This document shows, in pieces, positions 1 to 8,376 of a stretch of DNA of 64,000 nt. The number at the start of each line of letters is the position of its first letter. Within the stretch, counting starts at the first letter, position 1. Source of the stretch: Maribacter sedimenticola (GTDB lineage: Bacteria > Bacteroidota > Bacteroidia > Flavobacteriales > Flavobacteriaceae); NCBI RefSeq assembly GCF_900188415.1, contig NZ_FZNV01000003.1, positions 62,001-126,000 of the forward strand, read 5' to 3'. The notes under the pieces were generated by a model. That model did not search any database. It was given only the letters and a program-made list of their open reading frames with translations, and had not been told where the DNA came from. The position numbers were made by a program, and so were the translations under genes.

Positions 1-1
1 T

Positions 2-646
2 TTGATTATCCTGCTATTTGGGTTTAAAAGAAAAAGTTTTAAAATACCTGTAATACCTTTATCATTGGTGAGTATTGCGATAATCGTTTTTTCCTTATCT
101 GTAAATTTTGTGTTCAATAATGTATTTGAACAGCGACATAGAGATCGTTTTAGCTTATGGCTTCGCCTAGAAAAAGATCCGGAAAAACTGGACCAAATAC
201 GAAAAACCATAGGGTATAACACGCATCAATCTGAAAAAGCAATAGAGTCTGGCGGTTTTTTTGGTAAAGGGTTTTTAGAAGGCACCAGGACAAAAGGAGA
301 TTTTGTACCGGAACAACATACCGATTATATTTTCAGTACAGTTGGCGAGGAATGGGGCTTTGTAGGAACCGCTACCGTTATTTTGCTGTTCACAACGCTC
401 TTCCTTAGATTGATTTCCTTGGCGGAAAGGCAAAAAAATGCTTTTGCCAGAATGTATGGCTATGGCGTTATCTCCATATTGTTGATTCATTACTTCATTA
501 ATATAGGCATGGTTATTGGCGTATTGCCCACCATAGGCATTCCCTTGCCCTTTTTCAGTTATGGAGGCTCCGGATTACTGTTCTTTACAGTACTATTGTT
601 CATTTTTTTACGATTGGACACCAATAGACTCAAGGAAAGTTTTTAA
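2..646 (+). CDS. rodA: RodA, SEDS-family peptidoglycan polymerase (5' truncated by window)
   Basis: SEDS proteins polymerise lipid II into glycan strands in the inner membrane, together with a class B penicillin-binding protein. Only the C-terminal part (about 214 codons) is in the window and the frame is open to the left edge, so the start is outside. The fragment shows the loop motif GEEWGFVG and the near-terminal block PTIGIPLPFFSYGGSGL, both typical of FtsW/RodA/SpoVE proteins, among several hydrophobic segments. RodA is preferred over FtsW from general similarity of this C-terminal half; the missing N-terminus would settle it. The stop codon overlaps the stop of the convergent nuclease gene by three bases. 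Confidence 0.88.
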   Translation: MIILLFGFKRKSFKIPVIPLSLVSIAIIVFSLSVNFVFNNVFEQRHRDRFSLWLRLEKDPEKLDQIRKTIGYNTHQSEKAIESGGFFGKGFLEGTRTKGDFVPEQHTDYIFSTVGEEWGFVGTATVILLFTTLFLRLISLAERQKNAFARMYGYGVISILLIHYFINIGMVIGVLPTIGIPLPFFSYGGSGLLFFTVLLFIFLRLDTNRLKESF

Positions 647-1455
647 AACTTCCACCCCACTGTATTTGTAGTTGCCTCAAAGGCCTTTTGTTCATCAGGG
701 GGCAATTCGGCAAAGAAATCTATTCCAGTTTCTTCTTCAATATCATCTATAGCCACCACAAAATTTCTTAATGGTAAAAATTGCGGTTTGTTGGGTATTA
801 AAAATGAAATGGTATGTAACTTGTTATTTTTCTTACGGGCCACAATTTTATAAAAAGCGTTTGGTACATCTACGTCCTCTTCCCCTATTTCCTCCAATCC
901 ATTCTCCAAAACTCCTCCGGTAAAGATATATAATGAGCCATATTGTTTTGCCCAACGTCTTATCTGCTGTTCCAAATCGTTCCAAATACCGGCATTGAAC
1001 TCCCTATCTTGCGGACTTACATTACTGGTATAGAACGTTTCGTCATACGCTTGTTTGGAAAATCTACGATCTCCTGCCGGAACTAAATGTCCACGGTCAT
1101 AACCAGAACCCTTATAATTACGCCAATCGGCAGATTTTGAGGGAACAAATGGATCTTCCAAAAAATAAGGTCGCTTTCTATCGTCATAGGTTAAATGCCC
1201 TTTCTCCAATACGTAGGCCACCCATTCAGCTTGCTCAAAAGGTTCGTTATAAGATAAAGTAAAATAGGAATGGTGTACTATATCCCCAGTTGTAGAACTA
1301 GGGAGAAACGCTTTTGGAAAATTATTTTCCAAACCGGAAGTCTCTTTATTGGAATATGGCGCAGGCGTATAGAAATTTTCGAAAAGCCAAAATCCTACTA
1401 TACAAATTAGTATAAGTACACTATAAATAGTTCTGTTTCCTTTATAATATGCCAT
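643..1455 (-). CDS. Membrane-anchored DNA/RNA non-specific endonuclease (NUC1 type)
   Basis: Sugar-non-specific nuclease of the beta-beta-alpha-metal (Endonuclease_NS) family, 270 aa. One hydrophobic segment at residues 10-27 acts as a signal anchor and places the catalytic domain outside the cytoplasm. The catalytic DRGH motif is at residues 120-123 (H123 the general base), followed by the metal-binding Asn in REFNAGIWNDLE (N154). A role in extracellular nucleic acid breakdown or phosphate and nucleotide scavenging is inferred. It converges with rodA and is divergent from msrB; a TAATTTTG -7-like box on the minus strand lies just upstream of the start (1460-1467). Confidence 0.9.
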   Translation of the reverse strand: MAYYKGNRTIYSVLILICIVGFWLFENFYTPAPYSNKETSGLENNFPKAFLPSSTTGDIVHHSYFTLSYNEPFEQAEWVAYVLEKGHLTYDDRKRPYFLEDPFVPSKSADWRNYKGSGYDRGHLVPAGDRRFSKQAYDETFYTSNVSPQDREFNAGIWNDLEQQIRRWAKQYGSLYIFTGGVLENGLEEIGEEDVDVPNAFYKIVARKKNNKLHTISFLIPNKPQFLPLRNFVVAIDDIEEETGIDFFAELPPDEQKAFEATTNTVGWKF

Positions 1456-1543
1456 GGGCCAAAATTACCGTAATTTTGTAAGAATAGCAGTAAATCATCG
1501 ACCAATTAAACTAGCTATAAAGACTATCAAGAAAAAGAAAATT

Positions 1544-2005
1544 ATGATGTTAACCTGGAAAGATATTATCCATTTTACCGTAAAAGGTAATCCTGAACCC
1601 GACCAAAGGGTAGAAAAATCAGCATCTGAATGGAAAGAACTATTGACCCCCGAACAGTTTAGGATTACAAGAAACAAAGGCACCGAAGCTCCACATTCCG
1701 GCGCATTATGTAGCGCTCATGAGGCGGGGAAATATGAATGTGTTTGCTGTGGTACACCATTGTTCGATTCCACTATAAAGTTTGAATCAGGAACAGGATG
1801 GCCAAGTTTTACGCAACCCATTAAGAAAAATGCCATTAAATACCATAAGGACAGTTCATTTGGTATGGTACGCGTAGAAGTATTGTGCAATACTTGCGAT
1901 GCCCATTTAGGCCATGTATTTCCTGACGGTCCTGAGCCTAGCGGTTTACGCTATTGTATAAATTCCGAGTCTATGCAGTTACAAAAAGAAGAAGTTAATG
2001 AATAA
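1544..2005 (+). CDS. msrB: Peptide-methionine (R)-S-oxide reductase MsrB
   Basis: MsrB reduces the R epimer of methionine sulfoxide in proteins. The frame is open from 1454, but the residues before 1544 are basic and look non-coding; starting at 1544 (MMLTWKD) gives 153 aa, the usual length of a cytoplasmic MsrB. The two zinc CxxC motifs are CVCC and CNTC, the core block is SGTGWPSF, and the catalytic Cys is in RYCINSESM near the C-terminus. It overlaps msrA by 8 bp, so the two are co-translated and handle both sulfoxide epimers. A + strand TAATTTTG -7-like box lies at 1471-1478. Confidence 0.93.
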   Translation: MMLTWKDIIHFTVKGNPEPDQRVEKSASEWKELLTPEQFRITRNKGTEAPHSGALCSAHEAGKYECVCCGTPLFDSTIKFESGTGWPSFTQPIKKNAIKYHKDSSFGMVRVEVLCNTCDAHLGHVFPDGPEPSGLRYCINSESMQLQKEEVNE

Positions 2006-2537
2006 CAAATCTATGGAAACCGCAACGGTTGGTGGTGGATGCTTTTGGTGCACAGAAGCCGTTTTTCAAGAAGTAAAAGGAATAAAGGAGGTCATATCAG
2101 GATATACGGGAGGTACAGCCCCGGGCAAACCTACCTATAGGGAAATTTGTTCCGGACTTACCGGCCATGCAGAAGTGGTACAGGTAATTTTTGACCCTAG
2201 CGTAATTTCATATGATGATATCCTTCTTATTTTTATGACTACGCACGACCCTACAACATTGAACAGGCAAGGTGCCGATGCAGGAACACAATACCGTTCC
2301 GTTATCTATTACCATAATGAGGTACAAGAAAAAAAAGCACGTGCAATCATAAACGAACTACAAAATGTCTATGACAAACCTATTGTAACGGAAATTAGCC
2401 CATTGGGCACTTTTTACGAAGCCGAGGAGTATCACCAAGATTATTACAAGAACAATTCCGAGCAAGGTTATTGTCAAGTTGTAATCAACCCTAAATTGGC
2501 CAAATTACGTAAGCTTCACGCCGATAAACTTTTATAA
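1998..2537 (+). CDS. msrA: Peptide-methionine (S)-S-oxide reductase MsrA
   Basis: MsrA reduces the S epimer of methionine sulfoxide. The catalytic motif GGCFWCTEAVF is at residues 13-23 and is followed by the family blocks SGYTGG, TGHAEVVQV, THDPTTLNRQGADAGTQYRS and YHQDYY, at the standard length of 179 aa. No signal peptide is visible, so it is cytoplasmic. The start overlaps the end of msrB by 8 bp, giving an msrBA operon for oxidative damage repair. The function is not in doubt. Confidence 0.96.
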   Translation: MNNKSMETATVGGGCFWCTEAVFQEVKGIKEVISGYTGGTAPGKPTYREICSGLTGHAEVVQVIFDPSVISYDDILLIFMTTHDPTTLNRQGADAGTQYRSVIYYHNEVQEKKARAIINELQNVYDKPIVTEISPLGTFYEAEEYHQDYYKNNSEQGYCQVVINPKLAKLRKLHADKLL

Positions 2538-2668
2538 TAATATAGCACAGCGTTCATCTTTTAATAATTTCAACTGGTCTACAGCATTTTTTGATTCGCC
2601 TATAAAATCCTCAAAATTTTAAAGGCGAATTATATTTTGGGTGCTATTAACATATAAACCTACTTATT

Positions 2669-3070
2669 ATGAAGACCCAAAAAACCGTTTACCTTGTTGC
2701 TTTAAGTCTTTTTTCGATTGCAATTATAGGCGCTATAATCAATTCTATTATCAATTATGAAGAGGTAGCCCATATCTTTATAAAACTTGGTTATCCAATT
2801 TACCTTATACATCTTTTAGGGGTATTTCAGACCATAGGACTGCTAATGATCATATTCAATAAAACACATTGGATATTGGAATGGGTCTATGCCGGTTTTT
2901 TCATGAACTTGATTCTTGGTGCGGTAGCACATTTGGCCATTAAGGACGGTAATGGGGCATCTGCAGTCATTTGTACCGTTCTACTTTTTATCACCTATAT
3001 CTTAGGAAAAAGGGTACGTAATGAAGAAAATGAAATGGCTGTTCACAAATCATTTTATACACCCTATTAA
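2669..3070 (+). CDS. DoxX-like integral membrane protein
   Basis: A 133-aa protein with four predicted transmembrane helices (about residues 8-28, 45-65, 75-95 and 98-115) and a short basic tail. The pattern GxxYPxYLIHLLGVFQTIGL followed by W.LEWVYAGF resembles DoxX-like (DoxX_2) proteins. No catalytic function is assigned to this family with certainty; roles in membrane redox homeostasis have been proposed for relatives. It is monocistronic, 131 bp after msrA, and is followed by a strong terminator. Confidence 0.75.
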   Translation: MKTQKTVYLVALSLFSIAIIGAIINSIINYEEVAHIFIKLGYPIYLIHLLGVFQTIGLLMIIFNKTHWILEWVYAGFFMNLILGAVAHLAIKDGNGASAVICTVLLFITYILGKRVRNEENEMAVHKSFYTPY

Positions 3071-3086
3071 AATAGTCCATAAAAAA

Positions 3087-3113
3087 AAGCCGCTGTATTT
3101 GGTACAGCGGCTT
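3087..3113. terminator. Bidirectional rho-independent terminator between doxX-like gene and prc
   Basis: A perfect 11-bp stem (AAGCCGCTGTA with its complement) with a 5-base loop is flanked by an A-run on the left and a T-run on the right. It can therefore stop transcription from both convergent genes. Confidence 0.9.
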
Positions 3114-3131
3114 CTTTTTTATGATTTATTC

Positions 3132-5321
3132 TTAATTCTTTACACTGGCAAGTTTACCGTTCTTAATGTTGTTGATTTTTAAATCCTCCAATACATTTAC
3201 GGCCTCTTCTACATAGACATCCTTGGCCAGGTTTTTATGCCATCTATCTCTCTTTTCACGTAAAACGGAGTCTTTTGTAAACAACTGCTCTTCATAACCC
3301 AAAGATTTAAAAGTAAGCTTGGAGTCATAGTCGGTCAATTTCTTGAAATAATCTGACTGCTCCTTATCCTTGATCTTTTCTTCTTTGTACGTATCGTAAT
3401 TCAAGGAAATTTCGGTTTCATCCTGCTCTGCCTTAAGCCATTTTGCATTTTCCTCTATGAGTCTAATTTGCTCACTGGCCTCCATACGTTTTTTACTTTC
3501 GGCAATGGCCTTATCATAATCAATATAACCATCCCAAACTTTATAATCCGCTGCGGTAATCTTATCCCACCCTAACGGGTTGGACTGATCTCTTTCCCCT
3601 AGGTCAATATAGCTATACCTGTCCGGCACAACAATATCACTCTTAACACCTTCCAATTGGGTAGAACCACCGTTTATTCTATAAAACTTCTGGGTCGTAA
3701 TTTTAATTGCTCCCAAATCGCCATGTTCGTTACTACGCAACATGTTATTTAGAGGAATAACATTCTGTACGGTACCCTTACCGAACGTTTGTTTGCTTCC
3801 AATTACTATGGCACGCTTATAATCCTGCATAGCGGCCGCCAATATTTCCGAAGCGGAAGCGGATAGCTCATTGACCAATATTACCAAAGGACCGTCCCAT
3901 TGTATTCTTTCATCCTTATCATCATAGACATCTTTGCCCTTATCCTTAGAACGTACTTGAACAATTGGTCCGTCCTTAATGAAAAGACCGGCCATTTCAA
4001 CTACGGTCTTCAAAGAACCGCCACCATTGTCACGCAAGTCTAGAATTAGACCTTCCATGCCTTCTTCCTTTAACCGTTCCACTTCCTTTGCTACATCAGT
4101 TGCAGCATTTCTTTCACTATAATCATTAAAATCCACATAAAATTTAGGAAGATTAATGATTCCAAATTTTTCATCACCCTTAATAATATTAGCAGATTTG
4201 GCATAGGATTCTTCCAGCTCTACTACATCCCTTGTTAAGGAAACCACTTCCAAGGAACCGTCTACTTTTCTAACGGTCAAATCAACGACCGTACCTTGGG
4301 CACCTTTGATCAATTTAATGGCATCGTCCAATCTCATACCAACAATATCAATAGGTTCTTCTCCATTTTGTCCAACCTTAATGATTTCATCACCCACCTC
4401 TAAACGTTGGTCTCGCCATACCGGTCCACCAGAGATAATTTCAACAATTTTAGCGCCTTCAGATTTTTTCTGAAGCCTTGCCCCAATTCCTTCAAACTTA
4501 CCGGACATACTGGTATCAAATTTTTCCTTTTCCTCTGGAGCAAAATAAAAAGTATGGGGATCAAACTCATCTACAATGGTATTGATATATTGAACAAACC
4601 AATCCTTACGTTCCAGGTCGTCAACAAAATCAAAAAATTCGTCTAATGTAGTCTCGGTAGATTTTCTTGCTTCACGTTCCGCTTCCTCTGGAGTATGGGC
4701 GCTATGATCGTGATCATCATCCAATTTAACATTACTCAATTCCGTAACCGTTTGGCCATTTTCATGTGTTTTGTTTACGACCACTTCTTTTTCCATATGC
4801 GTGATTTTGGAATCATAGGTACCCAAAGTGGCATATTTCAACTGTTTTCTCCAACGTTCCTTTAATTCTTGACGATTTGCAGCAAAAGGCTCGTCCTCAT
4901 ATTTAATACTGATGCTTTCATTTACATCATAATCAAAAGGTTGTTGAAGGACTTCTTTATATATTTCCTTGGCATCGCCCATACGCTCCATCAATCTTTC
5001 ATAAACAAGATTAAAAAATGTGATGTCCGTATTTTTTATTTCATCATCTATTTGATATTTATACTTTTCAAACTCCTTAATATCAGAAGCAATGAAGTAC
5101 CGTTTTGTTGGATCGATCACATCAATGAAGTCCTCAAAAACGTTGACCGAAAAATCATCGTTTAAATCTTTTGGCTCATAATGTCCTTTTTCCAGTACAT
5201 AGGATATCAGATCTAATAATAATTTATCCTTATCATCGTTTTCAAATGTTTTATTCGTAAAACTACATGAGGCTACCGCCACGAGCATCAATAACAGTAC
5301 GTAAGCTAAATTTCTTTTCAT
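3132..5321 (-). CDS. prc: Carboxy-terminal processing (tail-specific) protease, lipoprotein
   Basis: S41-family periplasmic serine protease that trims C-termini of envelope proteins. I place the start at 5321 (MKRNLAYVLL), which exposes a lipoprotein signal with Cys in VASCSF; the frame extends 22 codons further upstream but that would bury the signal. Domain order from this start: N-terminal helical Prc domain, PDZ (about 273-358), then the S41 core with RDNGGG and the Ser-rich nucleophile motif NELSASASE (about 485-492) with Lys in TFGKGTVQ (about 515), and a C-terminal Prc-type extension. About 729 aa, the usual size for Bacteroidota Prc. Monocistronic. Confidence 0.93.
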   Translation of the reverse strand: MKRNLAYVLLLMLVAVASCSFTNKTFENDDKDKLLLDLISYVLEKGHYEPKDLNDDFSVNVFEDFIDVIDPTKRYFIASDIKEFEKYKYQIDDEIKNTDITFFNLVYERLMERMGDAKEIYKEVLQQPFDYDVNESISIKYEDEPFAANRQELKERWRKQLKYATLGTYDSKITHMEKEVVVNKTHENGQTVTELSNVKLDDDHDHSAHTPEEAEREARKSTETTLDEFFDFVDDLERKDWFVQYINTIVDEFDPHTFYFAPEEKEKFDTSMSGKFEGIGARLQKKSEGAKIVEIISGGPVWRDQRLEVGDEIIKVGQNGEEPIDIVGMRLDDAIKLIKGAQGTVVDLTVRKVDGSLEVVSLTRDVVELEESYAKSANIIKGDEKFGIINLPKFYVDFNDYSERNAATDVAKEVERLKEEGMEGLILDLRDNGGGSLKTVVEMAGLFIKDGPIVQVRSKDKGKDVYDDKDERIQWDGPLVILVNELSASASEILAAAMQDYKRAIVIGSKQTFGKGTVQNVIPLNNMLRSNEHGDLGAIKITTQKFYRINGGSTQLEGVKSDIVVPDRYSYIDLGERDQSNPLGWDKITAADYKVWDGYIDYDKAIAESKKRMEASEQIRLIEENAKWLKAEQDETEISLNYDTYKEEKIKDKEQSDYFKKLTDYDSKLTFKSLGYEEQLFTKDSVLREKRDRWHKNLAKDVYVEEAVNVLEDLKINNIKNGKLASVKN

Positions 5322-5509
5322 AAAATTATCTTTTACCTTCCTTTTCAATATCTCTTTTTTTAGGTTACTTATGGCACTAATAGCCACTTAAGTCCCTAAG
5401 GTAAAGAAAAAACCATGCCAATTAATGTACAAGGAATTAATTTTTTGTTAAACGCCACAAGAGGCTTATCCTATAGAAAAACGTATTTTTACTTTAGAAA
5501 GTATATACA

Positions 5510-6283
5510 ATGGCAAAACCCTTAATATTAGTTACCAATGATGACGGAATAACAGCGCCTGGTGTTAGAACGTTAATACATATTATGAAGAAAATTGGTG
5601 ATGTAATCGTGGTGGCACCAGATAGTCCCCAATCTGGAATGGGCCACGCCATTACATTGGACAGTACGCTTTATGCGGAAAAACTAACGATTGATGAAGA
5701 AAGTGAAGGAATTCTAGAATATAGTTGCAGCGGTACACCTGCAGATTGTGTAAAATTGGCCCTGCAAGAACTTATGAAACGTAAACCCGATATTTGTGTG
5801 AGCGGCATTAACCATGGCTCTAACTCCTCTATTAACGTAATATATTCCGGTACTATGAGTGCCGCTATCGAAGCCGGTATAGAAGGTATCCCTGCCATTG
5901 GTTTTTCCTTGTGCGATTATAAATGGGAGGCAGATTTTTCCCAAGCCAAACAATTTGTGCAAACCATAGTGGAACAAGCCTTGCAGCACGGTATACCCAA
6001 AGGAACCGTTTTAAACGTCAATATTCCCAAATTAACAAAAGATGAGTTAAAGGGGGTTAAAGTATGCCGACAGGCAAGGGCCAATTGGAAAGAAAAATTC
6101 GATAAGAGAAAAAATCCTATGGGAAAAGACTATTACTGGCTAACCGGTGAATTTGAGTTATTGGACCAAGGTGAAGATACCGATGAGTGGGCACTGGCCA
6201 ACGGTTATATCTCTGTTGTACCTACACAATTTGACCTTACCGCACATCATGCGGTACAAGAATTAAATTCCTGGAACTTTTAA
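5510..6283 (+). CDS. surE: 5'/3'-nucleotidase SurE
   Basis: Metal-dependent nucleoside monophosphate phosphatase (EC 3.1.3.5), 257 aa, cytoplasmic. The metal motif TNDDG is at residues 8-12, followed by PDSPQSGMGHAIT and the SGINHGSN motif that completes the metal site. SurE commonly works in stationary-phase survival and nucleotide balance. It is followed on the same strand by a small membrane protein and lpxB, so an envelope-stress operon is plausible. Confidence 0.95.
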   Translation: MAKPLILVTNDDGITAPGVRTLIHIMKKIGDVIVVAPDSPQSGMGHAITLDSTLYAEKLTIDEESEGILEYSCSGTPADCVKLALQELMKRKPDICVSGINHGSNSSINVIYSGTMSAAIEAGIEGIPAIGFSLCDYKWEADFSQAKQFVQTIVEQALQHGIPKGTVLNVNIPKLTKDELKGVKVCRQARANWKEKFDKRKNPMGKDYYWLTGEFELLDQGEDTDEWALANGYISVVPTQFDLTAHHAVQELNSWNF

Positions 6284-6334
6284 CCCGAACATCCATATTC
6301 AAAAGTTGAATATTTTTTTGTTTTATACATTATC

Positions 6335-6619
6335 ATGAACACTAAAAAAGAAATTCTTATTGGCCTTGTTGTAGGTTTAATTGCCAATACGATCGGCACA
6401 TTATTGTATATCCTATTATTTTCCAAATTAAGTATTGCGGAAACCTACGCCGCCGCAGTAGCACAGGATCATGTAGGTAGCCTATTGGCATTAGGTGCTA
6501 TTTTAAACCTGATCGCTTTTTTTGGATTTTTAAGAATAAAAAGAGATAATAGGGCAAAAGGTGTATTAATGGCCACCCTGTTTACCGCTATTCTTATCCT
6601 GTATTACAAAGTCTTTTAA
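6335..6619 (+). CDS. Small membrane protein between surE and lpxB
   Basis: A 94-aa hydrophobic protein with three likely transmembrane helices (about residues 7-28, 48-66 and 76-93) and short basic turns (KIKRDNRAKG). I do not recognise a named family. It sits 51 bp after surE and ends one base before lpxB, so it is very likely co-transcribed with lpxB. Its position suggests an envelope role, but that rests only on context. Confidence 0.75.
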   Translation: MNTKKEILIGLVVGLIANTIGTLLYILLFSKLSIAETYAAAVAQDHVGSLLALGAILNLIAFFGFLRIKRDNRAKGVLMATLFTAILILYYKVF

Positions 6620-6620
6620 A

Positions 6621-7742
6621 ATGAAGTATTATATCATTGCAGGGGAAGCGTCTGGCGATCTTCATGGGTCTAATCTCATTAAGGCCTTAATAGACCAAGA
6701 TGAAAACGCCCAAATAAGATGTTGGGGAGGTGATTTAATGCAACAGGCTGGCGGCACCCTGGTAAAACATTACAAAGAACTTGCCTTTATGGGTTTTTTG
6801 GAGGTGATATTAAACCTTAATGCCATTTTTAAAAATATAAAATTCTGTAAACAGGATATTGCCGATTATCAACCTGACGCACTTATTTTCATTGACTATT
6901 CCGGCTTTAACCTTCGTATTGCCAAATGGGCAAAAGCACATGGTTTTTTAACGAATTATTACATTTCACCACAAATATGGGCGTCTAGGGAAGGTAGAAT
7001 AGCCAAAATAAAGGCGACTGTGGACCACATGTACGTAATTTTACCTTTTGAAAAAGCTTTTTATGAAGGAAAACATCAATACCCGGTTCATTTTGTAGGC
7101 CACCCTCTTCTGGATGCTATTGCTAACAGACCAGAAGTTGACCCACGCAGCTTTAGAAACACTTACGGCCTGGACCCCGCCAAACCTATAATTGCCCTTT
7201 TACCGGGAAGCCGTAAGCAAGAAGTGCAAAAAATGCTGGCACTGATGCTTTCCTTAACAGAAGATTTTCTGGACCATGAATTTGTCATTGCAGGTGCGCC
7301 AAGTTTAGATGAGGACTTTTATGCTCCATTCCTAAACAATGTCAATGTAAAATTTGTACGAAACAAAACCTACGATCTTTTATCCATTTCAACCGCTGCT
7401 TTGGTAACAAGTGGCACGGCAACCTTGGAAACCGCACTATTTAAAGTACCACAAGTGGTTTGTTATAAAGCAAATTGGATTTCATATCAAATTGCAAAAC
7501 GTATCATAACATTGGACTATATTTCCTTGGTGAATTTAATAATGCAAAAGGAAGTGGTTACCGAATTAATTCAGGATGACTTTACCAAACAGCGATTAAA
7601 AAAAGAACTTGCAGCCATTTTAAAAGGGAGCACAAGAACCAAACAATTGCAGGATTATGATGAGCTGATTTTAAAATTAGGAGGTGCCGGGGCAAGCGCT
7701 AAAGCTGCTACATTGATTATAGAACATGCCAAAAATAATTAG
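6621..7742 (+). CDS. lpxB: Lipid-A-disaccharide synthase
   Basis: GT19 enzyme that joins UDP-2,3-diacylglucosamine and lipid X to make the lipid A disaccharide at the cytoplasmic face of the inner membrane. The N-terminal motif GEASGDLHGSNL is at residues 8-19; YYISPQIWASREGR and LPGSRKQEV are the other signature blocks, and the C-terminal region carries TSGTATLETAL for UDP-sugar binding. Length 373 aa is normal. It lies in the surE - membrane protein - lpxB transcription unit. Confidence 0.95.
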   Translation: MKYYIIAGEASGDLHGSNLIKALIDQDENAQIRCWGGDLMQQAGGTLVKHYKELAFMGFLEVILNLNAIFKNIKFCKQDIADYQPDALIFIDYSGFNLRIAKWAKAHGFLTNYYISPQIWASREGRIAKIKATVDHMYVILPFEKAFYEGKHQYPVHFVGHPLLDAIANRPEVDPRSFRNTYGLDPAKPIIALLPGSRKQEVQKMLALMLSLTEDFLDHEFVIAGAPSLDEDFYAPFLNNVNVKFVRNKTYDLLSISTAALVTSGTATLETALFKVPQVVCYKANWISYQIAKRIITLDYISLVNLIMQKEVVTELIQDDFTKQRLKKELAAILKGSTRTKQLQDYDELILKLGGAGASAKAATLIIEHAKNN

Positions 7743-7811
7743 AAGCCCCACCATTTAATAATAATTCTATAATTTTGAAGTTACATCTATTAAAGGGAAC
7801 TTCTTGTTTGT

Positions 7812-8375
7812 ATGCGTAAATTAACGTGTTTTCTAATTATTTGCCTTGCCGTCAGTTGTGGGGTAAAAAAATCCAGTAGTTCTGACAAAGAGCGCAAAAT
7901 TTCCGTAGCTGCCGCCCATAATGAAAGAACCGGCAATACTTCAGAAGTTGCAGAAACGAAAGTACATAACGACAGACCATCTACGTCCCATTCCAAGGCG
8001 GACAAAATAATCAATACGGCGCTTTCATTTTCCGGGGTACGTTATAAATTTGGCGGTACCACCAAAAAAGGAATGGATTGTTCCGGTCTTTTATATGTTT
8101 CCTTTGGGGAACATGATGTCCAATTACCCAGGACTTCCTATCATATGGCGGAAGAGGGCCATAGAGTGCCCGTGAAAAATATAGAAAAAGGTGATCTATT
8201 GTTTTTTAAGACTACCCGCGGATCTAAACGGATCAACCACGTAGGCATGGTTGTTGGTACCGATAATGATGAAATTACATTTATACACGCCTCTACCTCT
8301 AGAGGGGTTACCGTATCATCTCTACGTGACGGTTTTTGGAACCAAGCCTTTGTAAAAGCCACTAGAATCTTATAG
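7812..8375 (+). CDS. NlpC/P60 (C40) peptidoglycan endopeptidase, lipoprotein
   Basis: A 187-aa cell-wall hydrolase. The N-terminus MRKLTCFLIICLAVSCGVK has a lipobox with Cys16, and a Ser/Lys-rich linker leads to the C40 domain from about residue 65. The catalytic Cys is in MDCSGLLY, the His in INHVGMVVG, and a third polar residue is in FIHAS, all in family order. It probably cleaves peptide stems of peptidoglycan at the outer membrane. comEC follows after one base, so the two are co-transcribed. Confidence 0.92.
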   Translation: MRKLTCFLIICLAVSCGVKKSSSSDKERKISVAAAHNERTGNTSEVAETKVHNDRPSTSHSKADKIINTALSFSGVRYKFGGTTKKGMDCSGLLYVSFGEHDVQLPRTSYHMAEEGHRVPVKNIEKGDLLFFKTTRGSKRINHVGMVVGTDNDEITFIHASTSRGVTVSSLRDGFWNQAFVKATRIL

Positions 8376-8376
8376 G

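Noticed and set aside
1454..1543. Longer MsrB with a 30-residue extension
   Set aside because: The extension is basic, lacks signal features and overlaps the divergent nuclease promoter region; ATG 1544 gives the normal length.
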